From contig CM025854.1 of the NCBI GenBank assembly GCA_003952965.2, positions 26,596,715-26,660,714 on the forward strand: DNA of 64,000 bases, read 5' to 3'. Below the pieces are notes generated by a model. That model saw only the letters and a list, made by a program, of their open reading frames with translations. It made no database searches and was not told the origin of the DNA. Below, in pieces: positions 34,451 to 47,196 of this stretch. Numbering within the stretch: position 1 is the first letter of the stretch; the number at the start of each line of letters is the position of its first letter. The DNA is from Morella rubra. Taxonomy: Eukaryota; Streptophyta; Magnoliopsida; Fagales; Myricaceae. Position numbers and translations under genes: made by a program.

Positions 34451-34582
34451 CTGGAACTTGGAAAGCTGGGCTTGGGTAATGCCTCCTTTGGGCTTCAAAT
34501 CGGGTTGCAAAGATGGGGTTGATGCGATCACTTCTTCCCTTCTCGGGTCCCCTTCCTGCTCTTCTTTCTGCTCCGTCACCAT
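34451..34582 (-). pseudogene. Orphan exon 1 of the 137-aa protein gene
   Basis: The exon keeps its ATG (34582), 44 codons and donor (CAG followed by GTACC). It reads MVTEQKEEQEG, then GGITQAQLSKFQ, differing from the parent at a few residues. Exons 2-4 are missing because the duplication began in intron 1. The promoter was copied too, so it might still be transcribed. On the minus strand the transcript would run into the desaturase pseudogene. Confidence 0.88.
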
Positions 34583-35413
34583 CGTCCGGTGTCTTGATTT
34601 TTGATTCCTGCTGCGGAAAGATTCGTCGTTTCTCAGCCGGGTAACCGGAGCGAGCTCTTGAGTAACCCCGCAACCCGGTTTAATTGGGGGGTTTTATTTT
34701 ATTTTCTTTGTAATTTAAATTTATGCATGGTGAATGAACTACTCTCTCCTAATTTGCGCAAAAGTGAGCCTGATTGGACGTCATTTTACAGACTACTAAT
34801 AAACTTTGGTAAGACAAAAAGCATTACGGAATTGGTGGCTTTCCAACGAGATGACATTTCTTTTCTTTTCCATAACATTGAAAAAGAAAGTGGAATTGTA
34901 AATTCCTGATGCATTTTAGTACATGTTCAATTTATCAGTAAAATATATCTTCAGAATAAATGATATATACTATCAAGATGACAAGAAATTATAAAGGTCC
35001 AATCTCCTCCTCCTTCGCATTAACATGTTAATTAAAATGATTGCTCTCCAGGTTGTTCACTGAGCTTTGAACTTTTTGATTTTATCTTTTGCTCTTTTTT
35101 TTTTCTTTTTTTTTTTAGGCATTGTGCATGCTAGGTGGGGTTCAAGGGATCATGGCTCTCCAGCCCACTCAAATTAAATCAGTTGATTTTTTTTTCTCTT
35201 GAATAATTTTTTTTTTTTAATATTTTAGCTATGCTAAATTTATTTTTGTATAACTGGGCCCCAAGTTCTATTCTAGTTGGATTTGGGCACAAAATTTTAG
35301 TTATTACTAAAAAAAAAACCTTAATTAGAAGCATCAACTCTGCAATATAAATCATGATAAAGTGGTTAGATTTTTTTACTTATACTGAAATGTACCAAGA
35401 AGTTTCAATATAT
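34583..35413. other. Spacer of copy B upstream of the solo LTR
   Basis: This matches 21644-21800, 22290-22420 and 26346-26810 of copy A, with a ~470-bp AT-rich block and the LINE/palindrome missing. No gene is visible. Confidence 0.7.
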
Positions 35414-35418
35414 AGCTG

Positions 35419-38400
35419 TGTAACACCTAGCTCTTTTGCACCTATTTGGTATATATGTAAGATAATATAAATAGTACGTTGTGGAATTTTCTTACTTCAA
35501 TTATTCTTCGTACATCTTTAATTCTCCTCCATTTACACCTAGGTGTTTATATTTATTTTTATATCATTGATGTAACGTCCCTTCCTTGTATAGAGCTATA
35601 GTATATAGTGATCATGTGAAATTTTTATTTGTGTTTACATTCAAGAAGGTAATTGGGATGATTGGGGCAAGCCTGTAAAATCGTGGTAAGACATGTCTGA
35701 GTGCTGCACGCCCGAGATGATTAGATGAGCAGTTTGAGTTCTCGACCCCGAGCAGTTGAGTTCTCGACCCCGGGCGGTTTAAGCCCTGGACCTCGGGGTA
35801 TTTAAGCCCTGGACCCGGGCTGTTTGAGCTTCCGGTATGCCCAAATTCTACGTTGGTTTAAGCTTCCTTTTGCATGCTACTTTTTACGTGTCCTAACCTT
35901 ATGCTGTGCATTAAATGCACTCTTATCCCATTTTACGTTTTACTTTCTCGTTTTACTTTTCTCCTTCTTATTTGACCGCCTAGATGAACTTTGGCCATTG
36001 GCTCTTTCTTTTTGACGTGTTGCTTGCAAAATAGATGTACAAGATGAATATTCTGGTGGCAGCAGACGTGTACAATCTCGCTATCTCTCTCTAATGATTG
36101 GGTCTATAACTATAGACTGGTCGGGAAGGGGGGAGTTCACCATGAATTCGTTGTTTTCTGCTTAAGTTTTCAACTAGAAGAATAAAAGAGAGAGACTAGC
36201 TGACCTAAGGAAAAGAGGAAGGAGGAAAGAGAAACCAAAGGGAAAAGAGATCGAGGTAGTCTCGGTCTATACCTTTTCCTTCCCATTAGCTTTATCTCTT
36301 CTTTTTCTAACGTAGTGTCTTACTGTTTTAGGTGTTTTTATTCAAGGAAAGACAGTATAAACTCGACTGAGGTAAGGGTGAGCTAGTTTACATTACATGG
36401 GATCGGTAATAAGGAATAGTCATAGGCATGTAGGAGAAATAATGAGGGAAGTAGAAAAAGAAATACAAAAGTTGAATATACTAACCTAGCCAAGCCCTAG
36501 GATCCCTGAACTCCAGTCCTAAGTGGATTTAGAACAACTCTTTTATACATGCCCAGGGAAAACTTTTATTTTTACATGATCGGGAAAGCTTTTGTTTTGA
36601 ATACCCAGGAAAACCTTTGTTTTTACATGATTGGGAAAGCTTTTGTTTTGAATACCCAGGAAAGCCTTTGTTTTTGCATGGTCGGGGAAGATGTTTTGAA
36701 AGCTTCTGTTTTGCATGGCTGGGGGAGATGTTTTGAAGGCTTTGTTTTATATGCCCGAGGAAGTTATTGTTGAAGGCCTTGTTTTTATATGCCTGAAAAA
36801 GACTTGTTTTGTTTTATACTAAGAAATTTTTTGCATGCTCAGAAAAGGCTTTTGTTTTAATACCGATAAGAGTTTAAGAAAAATGCCCGGGAAGTTTTAT
36901 TAAACATGCTCGGGGAGCCTTTTATAAAACGTACCCGGGGAGCCTTTTTGCTATCTACCGGGGAAGTTTTAATAAGCATGCTCGGGGAGCCTTTTTGCTA
37001 TTTACCCGAGAAATTTTAATAATCATGCTCAGAGAGCCTTTTTGCTATCTATCCGGAAAATTTTATTAAGCATGCTCGGGGAGCCTTTTATAAAACGTAC
37101 CCGGGGAGCCTTTTTGCTATCTATCCTGGAAATTTTATTAAACATGCTCGGGGAGCCTTTTATAAAACGTACCCGGGGAGTCTTTTTGCTATTTACCCGG
37201 GAAGTTTTAATAAACATGCCCGGGAAGCCTCTTTTTTTGTGATGCCTGAAAAGTTTTTAAATGAAAATGCCCGGGAGGATTTTCTTTTGAAACTAGTCAA
37301 GAGCCATAAAATCCTTTCTTTTAAATACATCCAGTCCTTATTGGGTTTAACAATGAATAAAAATAACTTAATTGTATAAGTTGTTGGACTTGTCTATTAA
37401 CAGCATGTGGTACGTGTTAGGTTGACCGAGTCTCATGCATGAATATCATGAAATGAACACTTAGGTCTTTCTACGGAAGCTTAGACCTGGTCACTTATGG
37501 ATTAAGAAAAGTTACTGTGAATTTAGGTTGCTTTATTTTATATGCATTTTATATGACAATTGGTCCATGAAATCTATTGCTCATTGTGAGTTAAGTGATT
37601 TTTAATAAAGCATATGATACATGTTGTATCATCTTGTCATGAGTCATGTCATGGGTGTGGGATATCTAATAATGAAATGACAGAAATGGAAATGAAACCC
37701 ATACCCAGAGGTAATCCGATGACAGGGTGACGGTACCGATCACAGTGGGATAGTGCAAGCCGCCACTGAAAGGATAGTGGTTGGTATCCCTGGCGTGAAA
37801 CAATATATGCTTGATAGGGTCCTGGTGCGGGGCACGGACAGTCCCAGAGGAGAGGAGGGACGCACAACCCTGACTCTAGGGGTTAAACAAAGCGATGAAA
37901 GGACACCTCGACAGACAGAAAGATGAAAGAAAGAAAGAAAGTACAGTGACCAGGAAACAGATACATCATTCCTGCATTGCATCATTTTCCTATTTAGTGT
38001 TATTGATACTTATAGATTATTTTGATTATTCATGCTTATCTGTTTTGTGTGGCATATTCTTTTTTCCCCTTTACTGAGTCAATATGACTCACTCTTTTAT
38101 GGTTTAATCTCTTGTATGTACTGTCGTGGACATCGGACATATCAGATACTGACATTTATGAGCGAGCAGACTTTGGATGTTGATCCCTACATAGTAGTGG
38201 TTAAATTATGGACTTATGTCACCGAATCTTTTGAGGTATTCGTGGGGTACGAGCCCCAATGGTACCTCAAGGATCCACTTGCATCTCCAGTTCCTCGAAT
38301 TGAGGATTTTGGTTTGGTCGATGTTGATCCGGCTCTTCTGCATGTTGTCCCTCCTCCACCGGTGCCACCGGTGGAGGGCAATGGGATAATGAGATTATCG

Positions 38401-38927
38401 ACCTAACCTCCGACACTGAGTCGGAGATTGACTAGACATTAGTGGTAGTCATTTTTTTATTTTAGTTCCTGTTACTGTTAGCCGGTTTCATGGATGTGGT
38501 AGGACAGAAAGTTGTAGACAACTTCCGCTTTTGTATTTATTATCTCGTTACTTTTGTATCTTCGTAAAGTGTTTTTGTTCTTTGTAAAGTGCTACCAGTA
38601 TAAAAAAAAATCAATATGTATGTGTAATTTCTTTTATTCTGTCCCTCCTTACGCCACAACCTACTTTCAATTTTTTTAACTGTAATTTTGACATCTCCTT
38701 AATTAATCCATTTTATTTTCCCTGTTTAATTCAATGTGACTTGTTTGTTAAATCCATGAAAGCTATTATTTTTCCTTCGTTAATATACTTATACATTTCA
38801 AGACAATGTTTCCGCCAAGCTTGTTTTTAAAGCCAATTATCAGATAATTCGTGCCGTAATTCCTGCTTGTGTACATTCTATTACGATAAGAGAGCCTAGA
38901 GGGTAAGTACTGACATAGGGTGTGACA
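35419..38927. mobile_element. Solo LTR, about 3.5 kb, with 5-bp target duplication AGCTG
   Basis: The insert starts TGTAACACC and ends GGTGTGACA, an imperfect TG...CA inverted end pair as in LTRs. AGCTG flanks both ends (35414-35418 and 38928-38932). Copy A has the site empty near 26811. No protease, reverse transcriptase or integrase sequence occurs inside and no second LTR is visible, so it is best read as a solo LTR left after recombination. The length fits long-LTR Ty3/Gypsy lineages, which is inference. A short out-of-frame relic around 38385-38437 could encode IDLTSDTESEID. Confidence 0.85.
36545..37275. repeat. Imperfect GC-punctuated minisatellite inside the solo LTR
   Basis: Two related repeat families follow each other. 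First come units of about 51 bp around GGGAAAGCTTTTGTTTTGAA and its variants. Then units of about 35-110 bp combine CATGCTCGGGGAGCC, TTTTATAAAACGTACCCGGGG and TTTTGCTAT. All share a CCCGGG/GAGCCTTTT core, so an ancestral short unit probably expanded and diverged. Confidence 0.8.
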
Positions 38928-38932
38928 AGCTG

Positions 38933-40475
38933 AATAGGGAGAAGTGCGTTAATTAAGCTACGACTTTTATAAGTACGAATTTTATTAGAATATTTAATCA
39001 AAAATTAAAAGCTACGACTTTTATAAGTACTAATCGTCCTAATTAAAGTTATTCTAAAGAACGTAGTGAATCTCTCACTTTAAACTCCGGGTATTAGTCC
39101 TAATAGCCTTTCTGGGCCAAACTTTCCTGTGTAATATTTATGGTCATGAGCTTCTGCAGAATCTGCGCGCACTAGCGTACAACTTATCCAATTGACTAAT
39201 TCAGAACTTTGACTATCCATCTTCCAATAACACGGACGTTGTTTAACCTCTAAATAAGGTTCAACTTGAGTTGCTCCAGCTGTGATAGGGTAAAAACGGA
39301 GCAATATTGGCTTCCCCAACAATAATGCATGTCAGTCTTATATAAATAGTTGACTTTGTCCTCGTTTGGATTTGGGGTCAATATTAAAAGCAAATTAACT
39401 GGGTGTTTTTATTATGCTTAAATCATCGCGTAAACTTAGGTAATGGCAGTCCTTTTCTTCTTTCTTTCTGAACCATGCTCCTTTTCCTCCTTCGGTCTGA
39501 CTCCGACTCTTCCCACTTCTATGTACGTAGAAGAAGCCCCAAAACTACTTAAACTTGAGCTCCTTTTGGGGGATCGGTGGATCATTTTGGCTGGAGCCTG
39601 GACGACATTCACTGATCCTGCCACTTATGGTCGACTTTCTGAACACCTTTTGTATTTGTAACCGGGTGAACTCTTATGAGCTGCAAGCACAGGGTATACA
39701 ACTGACTGTTCAACAGGAAAAGAGGCTTCTCTTGAATTTGTTTTTCCCTTCAAATATTTGAATCTAAAGCCCAGGGACCCAGTTCTCAGGCAATTACCTC
39801 GAGAGATAGCTCTCTCTTCAGCCCTTTGATTTTGATCTTCGTGTAAATTATACCTATCCTAGACCACTCCTATGCGACAATTTTGCCTACCGAGTTAGGT
39901 GGCATCCACCAAAACCAATACGTTTTGATCTCAACTTTTGTAGACCAGTTATTATTGTAAATAAAAAAGGACTTAAAGAATTTGTTTTGCTGGGCTCAAC
40001 TAGGGTCTATATATTTCATCAGCAAGCAAGAAAACGAAAAACCCGGATGCCATGCACTCGGAAGATTACAAATTTGGTTACCTTCCAGCCGTTTTAATCA
40101 GAGAAGTCTTTCCTTGGTTTACCAAGCAAGTAAGCATGCTACTCATGACCTTTTAATAATCCATTTCTAACACAAAGACAGATGCGCGTTTAAGGGCACT
40201 CTAAGCATTTTGACCTGCAATATTAATGGTAGTGGGCATTTTACGCAACGAGATCAGCCCTCTTCCCCCCTATGACCTTTAGTGCCGTACGTCATACTTT
40301 GCTTAAAATTAGCCATTTCTCAGTTAAACTACGAAGCTTTATTTTGGTCGAATTTACTTTTAGGTTTCAATAAATATTGGATCAAAAAGGCGTAAAATCT
40401 TGGTAAACAAAACATAAGACCGACTTAAATCTTCCTTTTCATACATATTCCTTGTCGTAATTATCTAGAAAGCCA
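38933..40475. other. Spacer of copy B upstream of GT14 copy B
   Basis: The stretch matches 26817-28460 of copy A, without the two LINE fragments found there. It preserves the empty site CATAAGACCGAC near 40409-40420. No gene is visible; short open frames near 39440-39760 carry no motif. Confidence 0.65.
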
Positions 40476-40479
40476 TACA

Positions 40480-40485
40480 TATAAA
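40480..40485 (+). promoter_or_regulatory. Probable TATA box of GT14 gene B
   Basis: TATAAA stands at the position of the longer TATATATAA of copy A, within a conserved promoter block. The two paralogues therefore differ in core promoter sequence. Confidence 0.45.
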
Positions 40486-40682
40486 CGCATAGGGTAACAC
40501 TAGTGGCTACCCTGGCCTGCAAGCAGAACTGCAGAAACAAGCAATTAAGATAGTACAAACCAATGAAGAGAGAGTACTTACCATTGCTTGAGTACCAAGT
40601 GTTTAAACCGGCTTTTGAGCAATTTATATGACGACCAAATCTCTTTCATCCTCATGTGCTTTGGCGTCTCTGTGTGATTATC

Positions 40683-42277
40683 ATGGGGAACCGGAGACGA
40701 CAGTTTCAATGGTTTTCCCTGCATCCCTTCTCTTTCAACTCGCACTCACAAGTAGACCCCCTCCTTCGTGTTCTGTGCTTTGTTTTTGGTTTGTCCTTCG
40801 GGTTCGTGGTCTGTTTGTACCTCAAAAGCTTCTCATTGAATTTAGAAGCCTTCGCATTTCTTAGTAATCCACAAGAACTATCATCTCCACCTCAAGCACC
40901 ACTTAGAGCAACGTCAAAACCAGAAATATTACGGCTTTCTCCACCACCACTATTGCTGTCACTATCGCCCCCGCCAACACTGCTTCCTTCACCGACCCCA
41001 TTAGCATTGCTATCACCACCGCCTCCAATTATGCCGTCGCCTTCACCACCACCACCAATATTATCTTCACCGTCAATTTTAGTCGCGCTATCAAACGAGA
41101 CAGCCAACCATACTATTGTTTCACTGAAAGAGCAAGGCTCTCTTGCTCATAATATGAGTGACGAGGAGCTATTCTTGAGAGCATCAACGGTTTCATCGGA
41201 AGAACTCCTCCGAAGGAATATCGTCCCAAAGGTGGCTTTCATGTTCTTGACAAAAGGGCCTCTGCCGTTGGCTCCCTTGTGGGAGAAGTTTTTCCAAGGA
41301 CATGAAGGCTTTTACTCCATATATGTGCACATAGATCCTTCTTTCAATGAATCAGTGCCTGAAGATTCTGTCTTCTGTGGTAGAAGAATCCCTAGTCAGG
41401 TAAAGTGAATTTCTTCAAACACCAAAATTGTCCCTGAATCATTCTTCCTTTTAGGATGTTAAATGCAGCTGCGTTGACTTTGGAAGAAAAAGAACCGAAG
41501 GAAAGAATCCAACAAATGAGGAAAAAACCGACCTAATCGATCATACTCCACAAAAGAGAAGTATTTACATACCATGTTGCATGCTCAGATGAGCTACAAA
41601 TTTTATGATCTTCATGAGTGCGTCATTTGTAATTGCAGCCTGTCTATTGGGGTACGGCTACAATGATTGACGCTGAGAGACGCCTCCTAGCGAATGCCCT
41701 GCTAGACTCCTCCAATCAAAGATTCGTATTGCTCTCAGAATCCTGCATTCCATTGTTCAACTTCACAACCATTTATAGCTACCTCATGGAGTCAAATTTA
41801 AGCTTCGTAGGCAGCTTTGACGACCCAAGAAGGGCAGGTCGTGGCCGATATAACCCCAAGATGTGGCCCATTATAAACATCACAGATTGGAGAAAAGGGT
41901 CTCAGTGGTTCGAAGTGCACCGTGACCTTGCCATTCATATTGTGTCTGACAGCAAGTACTACTCTGTGTTCAAAGAGTACTGTGGCCCGCCATGTTACAT
42001 GGATGAACATTATATTCCCACGCTTGTGAACATCTTGTACCCCAAATGGAATTCGAATCGCACTATTACATGGGTTGATTGGTCAAGGGGTGGCTCTCAT
42101 CCTCGGAGATTCGGGTGGATTGATATTACCGATTGGTTTCTTAATCATACTCGATTTGAATCAACGTGCGACTATAACGGGAACACTACATCAACATGTT
42201 TCATGTTTGCCAGAAAGTTTTTACCCAACACGTTGAAGCCCTTTTTACGGGTTGCTTATTCCTTGCTTGGTTTTTGA
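40683..42277 (+). CDS. GT14 (Core-2/I-branching, BC10-like) glycosyltransferase, copy B
   Basis: Two exons, 40683-41399 and 41639-42277, encode 451 residues. Order is as in copy A: membrane segment near 27-47, proline-rich stem, then the GT14 domain with [52 protein letters not shown] and DEHYIPT. Exon 2 has the same length as in copy A (639 nt) with only scattered changes, for example YSYLMES for YCYFMDS. The proline-rich stem is much more diverged and has indels. The intron is longer (239 vs 164 bp) because of a ~75-bp difference near 41460-41545. Both copies look intact, so both are probably expressed. An upstream ATG at 40628 overlaps the start in another frame, as in copy A. Confidence 0.93.
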
Positions 42278-43905
42278 TCCATAGAGTTGTTTGCTCAAAT
42301 CTTAATAGTTTTCGAACACATTTAGTGTATTCCAATTGAAATGATCTGGTACCTCTCATCTGTAGTACTTGATACTTCCATGTTCAAATCTTGAAATTGT
42401 TTTCTGCTAAGATCTCGAATAGAGAGAAATTGTTCATACACGTTTGAATTCAGGGTGGCAAAGTGATCATCTGCCTATTTTCTTACTTGACATGGAGCAC
42501 TTCTAGCGGTATTTCGGACCCTTATTGGGGTTCTCCTAATTTTGTTTAGCAGTATAGTTCAGGATAGATTCATATTTAGGATTTCTTTGTATTTCCTATA
42601 TTATGTATCTTACCTTCTAAGCGTGCGTTCTGGCATTATCAAGGAAGAAAATAAAACAATTCAGGGTGGCAAATTCTGCTTTTTTATTTTTGCCTTGTTC
42701 TGCGCTGCTTCTTACCTGAGTTATTTCCTATTTATTCTCAACTGACCAGCTTGGTCCTACGTTCAACTGTTGGATTAGGTTTACCTACGGGAAGGAAGAC
42801 TCACTGTCATGCTTAATGGGCTAGCCTTTGAACATAAGGCGTTCGACTTTGATTAATGGGCTTGTTGTACTCTTTGCACATAAGTCATTTCAAGTTGCTA
42901 TTAATGCTCAAAGAAGGATAGATGAAGACACCGTCGTCTTAATTCATGCTTAGAGAGAGAGAGTCTCCTGTCCCCTAGGCACCTCGTTTGGGACAATAGA
43001 GAGAGAGGGAGCCTGTTTCCTTTAGTTGTTTCAACTTTTTCCTCAGCATGGCGATGGTAACAAACAACGTCCTTGCAGTCTATGGTTTGGCAGCCCACTT
43101 TTTTAATCATAGCCCACGGTATTAAACCTGTGGTTTCTGCATTCTAACTATGCTTTTGTCTATTGGATGAACTCCAGAGACATTCACGTGCCCTAGATTC
43201 TTCCCCCAGGTCAAATTTTGGCACGTTCTTTGCCACCAAAACATAGACAAATGGTTGGGAGAGTTGGCAACAAGAGTTTAGAAACATAACAATATGGGGC
43301 CCTGCATGCCGGCCTGAGAAATAGCAGTCAATGTAAGCAAAAATGCATGGAGTTCAAGGGGGTGGTCGCTTGTCTCAAATCCTGCTATTGTGTTTGGATT
43401 TAATCGCAAGAAAGTCTAATAATATAGCACAAGTAACGTCGTCTAGTCCAGGGTTTGACTAACATTACAAAAAGAGATCAGATCCATCTACCAGTACTGG
43501 CCACTGGCCAGGTGATTTGCTTTTGTACTCCGAACCCCATGACCTGTCAGGTCGGCCATTAGAAAGCCCATGGGAGCAATCAGGTGGCAAAGATTGGTAA
43601 ATCCACTAAACATCTTGCTCATGAGTCATGATAATTAAATACCCATGCACCCAAATGATATCTATCGATCGGTGTACTGGATCTAAACTTCATATACCTG
43701 CCTACCAAACCATATATGTTGGAGGTGGTTTGCTTTTTCTTGTTTGGCTGGTTCGTCCGCTGATATTGAACCTTCTTAACCAAACTACAGCGAATCAAAC
43801 ACAACCTCAAGAGAAATATGTATCGAGGCTTGCATGTTCGAAGGCGAAAATTTAAAGGTATTTCACAATTTCTAATAAGTAAATTAAATTATTTTTTCTA
43901 CTCAA
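42278..43905. other. Spacer between GT14 copy B and the Copia element
   Basis: The first ~850 bp match the region after GT14 copy A. From about 43135 to 43905 the sequence has no counterpart in copy A. No gene is visible. Confidence 0.55.
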
Positions 43906-43910
43906 TTAAT

Positions 43911-44150
43911 TGTAAAGTTTGCAAAAGGAAGAAACAGAGTGTAACGAGATAGAGAGAGATTGAGAGTTGGTTAAATTTCTGTATATTCGACGTAAGTAAT
44001 CTCGTGCATGTACAGAGTACAAGATATATAGCTAATACATGAGCTATGTATCCGAATAACAAAGAAACAGAAAAATAGCTATAACAAGCTTAAATATACT
44101 GCCAGCTCAGCTCGTAAGTTTACATAGTGAAAATAATTCTAACTTTAATA
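43911..44150 (-). repeat. Copia 3' LTR
   Basis: About 240 bp. In element orientation it starts TATTAAAGTTAG and ends AACTTTACA. The first base pair after T is A where most LTRs have TG. The polypurine tract (GAGGGGGAG on the minus strand, 44151-44163) lies immediately before it. Confidence 0.9.
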
Positions 44151-45972
44151 CTCCCCCTCAAGATGAAGAGAAGATATTGTGTAAATTCATCTTGGACATG
44201 AGAAAATTGAATTGTTCAGAGCCCAAAGACTTCGTAAACAAGTCAGCTAACTGATGCTTCGACCGCACATGAAGGGTACGAATTAAACCAGCAAGAATTT
44301 TGTCTCTAATATGATGACAATCTAATTCGATATGCTTAGTTCGTTCATGGAATACTGGATTAGCTACAATGTGCATAGCAGCAAGATTATCACATAAAAG
44401 AAGAGCCGGCTGAGGATGAAGAATTTGAAAGTTAGCAAGAAGTAACTGTAGCCATGTTAACTCGCAACTTGTAGATGCCGTAGTCCTATACTCAACCTCA
44501 ACTGAGGACGTGGATACAATAGTTTGCTTCTTGGACTTCCATGAAATCAATGAGTCATCGAGAAACGCACAAAATCCTGTAATGGACCGACGAGTGTCTA
44601 CACATCCTGCCCAGTCAGAATCGGTGAAGGCCTTCAAATGCATAGAACTATCATCAAAATATAACAAACCTTGTCCAGGGGTCCCTTAAGATACCGAAGC
44701 ACCCTATAGGCAGCACCAAAATGAATCTAATGTGGTTTGTCCATATGCTGACTAAGGACTTGCAAAGCATAGGAAATATCAGGCCTTGTGATTGTAAGGT
44801 AAAGAAGACGACCAATTAATCAACCATACACAGTAGGATCTGACAAAAGAGAACCTCCATCACAAGTAAGTTTTAGATTCTGTTCAATGGGAGTGCAAAC
44901 TGGTTTAGCTCCAAGAAAACCAGTATCTGTCAAGATGTCAAGAGTGAACTTACGCTGACAAATAGAGAGACCAGTATCGGATCGAGCCACTTCTAATCCA
45001 AGGAAGTATTTGAGCTGGCCGAGGTCTTTAGTTCAAAATTTCTGGTCAATCACTGATTTGAAATCAGTAAGAAGAACTAAGTTATCACTGATAAGTATAA
45101 TGTCATCCACATATACTAGAAGGGCAAGAAAAGAACCATCAACATTCTTGGTGAACATCGTGTAATTAGCCTTGGATTGTGTAAATCCATTAGCTAAGAG
45201 AAACGCTGAAAATTTCAAAAACCGCTACCTTGATGCCTGCTTCAATCCATATAGAGATTTGTTCAACTTGCAAACTCGAAACTCCCCCTTTGTATCAAAC
45301 CCCGAAGGTAACTTCATATAGATGTCTTCATGCAAATCTCCATAGAGAAAGGCATTATTGACATCCAATTGCTGAAGATGTCAATGCCTAGATGCTGCTA
45401 TAGTAAGTAAAAGCTGAATTGAAATACCGGGAAAAAAGTCTCAAAATAGTCAAATCCCTCATTTTGAGTAAAACCCTTAGCAACTAGCCTATCTTTGTGT
45501 CTTCCAATGGAGCCATCGGCCTTAAACTTCAGCTTATATACCCACTGGAAATCAAGAGAAGTATGACTAGGAGGCAAAGAACAAATTTTCCAAATGTTAT
45601 TCAACTCTAATGTCTTAATCTCTTTTGCCATAGCAACCCTCCATTCTGGTGAGGAAAACAGCAGCTTTAAAAGAGCTAGCTCATGATGAGTGGTAATAGA
45701 TACGGCAAAGGCATGGTGAGATGCAGAGAGCTTGTCATAACTAAGGGATAAACTAATCGGATAAGCACTGCCAGCAAGGTGAGAACCAGAAGAGCTAGAC
45801 AAAGAATCAACAGATGGTGTGACAGCAAAATTAAGAGCCAATTGGCAATGATAATCAGCCATATACTGTGGGGCTCTACGAATTCGAGAAGATTTTCTAG
45901 AAGGAACAATCGAAACAGTTTCTGTAAATTCTGTAGAAGGTATAGAATCTGGAGAGGGTATAGAATCTAAAG

Positions 45973-47196
45973 TGTTGGATCGCAAGGTCGCAGCGGAAAG
46001 GATCATTGAATCACAACAGCCTAAGCATTCTGCCTCCTTTAGATCCACGCACACAGTTTGAGAGAGATTTTAGAGAGAGAAACTCTCACGTGAAAAATGA
46101 ATTCTTACTTTCTCAAATGAGTTTCTGAGCTATTTATAATGGCTGGCTCAGAACTCAACTATGCTATAGCGTGGATCTTTAGGGATCTTATATCTCGGCC
46201 GTAGGATCATCATGAAAAACTCTTTTTTATTAAACTCCTTTATATTCTATAATCCGAATTTATAGGCTTCTACAAATTATGATCATGTCTATTAACATAT
46301 CACAATTGACCCCCGAGATAATGAGATTGTTTTTGTGAAATCCCTTTTGCTAACAATTATACTTATTTATCCTTCCACCATACTATATTCCACATGAGCT
46401 AATAGGACGAATAATATCACCGATTAAGTCCCTAGCTCATATAATTCTTAATTCTCAGTCTGTACCTAGTTGGACTTCCAAAATTTCCAAAATCATTTTC
46501 GCAAATATTTACTTATATATTAATAAGTAAAAACCGTGAAAACACTTTTCACAAAACAATATACAGACATAATGAATATACTGCCTCATCAAGAGACTGG
46601 TGGATTCCATATTGAGCAATTATACAAATTCACTTACTATGCACAAGGCCCAACCTTATCTGAATATTTGATCTACGAAGATCATCACCAAATGATTCAG
46701 TCAAAGCACAAGCACACAACAAGCAAACCTGCATAACTCTCTCAGGTCTAAGGACAACATAAGCTAATTGTGCTGAATATCATTCTCTACATCAGTGATC
46801 GTTTCTAGAAGGTATTCATATTTGATCCGGTTCAGTGCATGTACTCTTACATTGCACCCACTCGTCTGCTTAAGGTCACCACCTCAATGACGGAGTCCAT
46901 CATTCTATTTATAGAGGCACAACGAGTGTAGACCTATTTGTACATTATCATGTATCTCGGTCTAGAACAAAGTGAGTCAACAAGGATCCGAAAAGTCATA
47001 CTCTCCACCTCCGATTCATTAATCATTGGCCTGACTTTTCTACAATATTGCTCAACAATATGACATCTAATGTCATTATAATATGACCTTTTATGTCATT
47101 GCAATTACCCAAAATAATATACAAGTGATTAAAGCAACAATAATAATTATCTCATAATTATGCAAAATGATTGGTTTTAAGAGCATACATCTAACA
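45973..47196 (-). mobile_element. Solo LTR of a second Copia-type element nested in the first
   Basis: This ~1.2-kb block interrupts the polyprotein between the integrase C-terminal region and reverse transcriptase. On the minus strand it begins TGTTAGATGTATGCTC and ends GATCCAACA, proper TG...CA ends. It encodes nothing recognisable. Flanks are TAAAG on the left and ATAAA on the right, so the target duplication is not clean. It is younger than the host Copia. Confidence 0.8.

Noticed and set aside
36545..37275. CRISPR-like repeat array
   Set aside because: Units vary in length and sequence with no unique spacers, and this is plant nuclear DNA; it is a minisatellite in an LTR.
38032..38406. 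124-residue proline-containing open frame
   Set aside because: It lies inside the solo LTR and is frameshifted near its end; at most a relic.
28671..42277. GT14 copies as two haplotypes wrongly placed in tandem
   Set aside because: The shared junction at 33761-33766 and different insertions in each copy fit a true tandem duplication, though read-depth data would be needed to exclude it fully.
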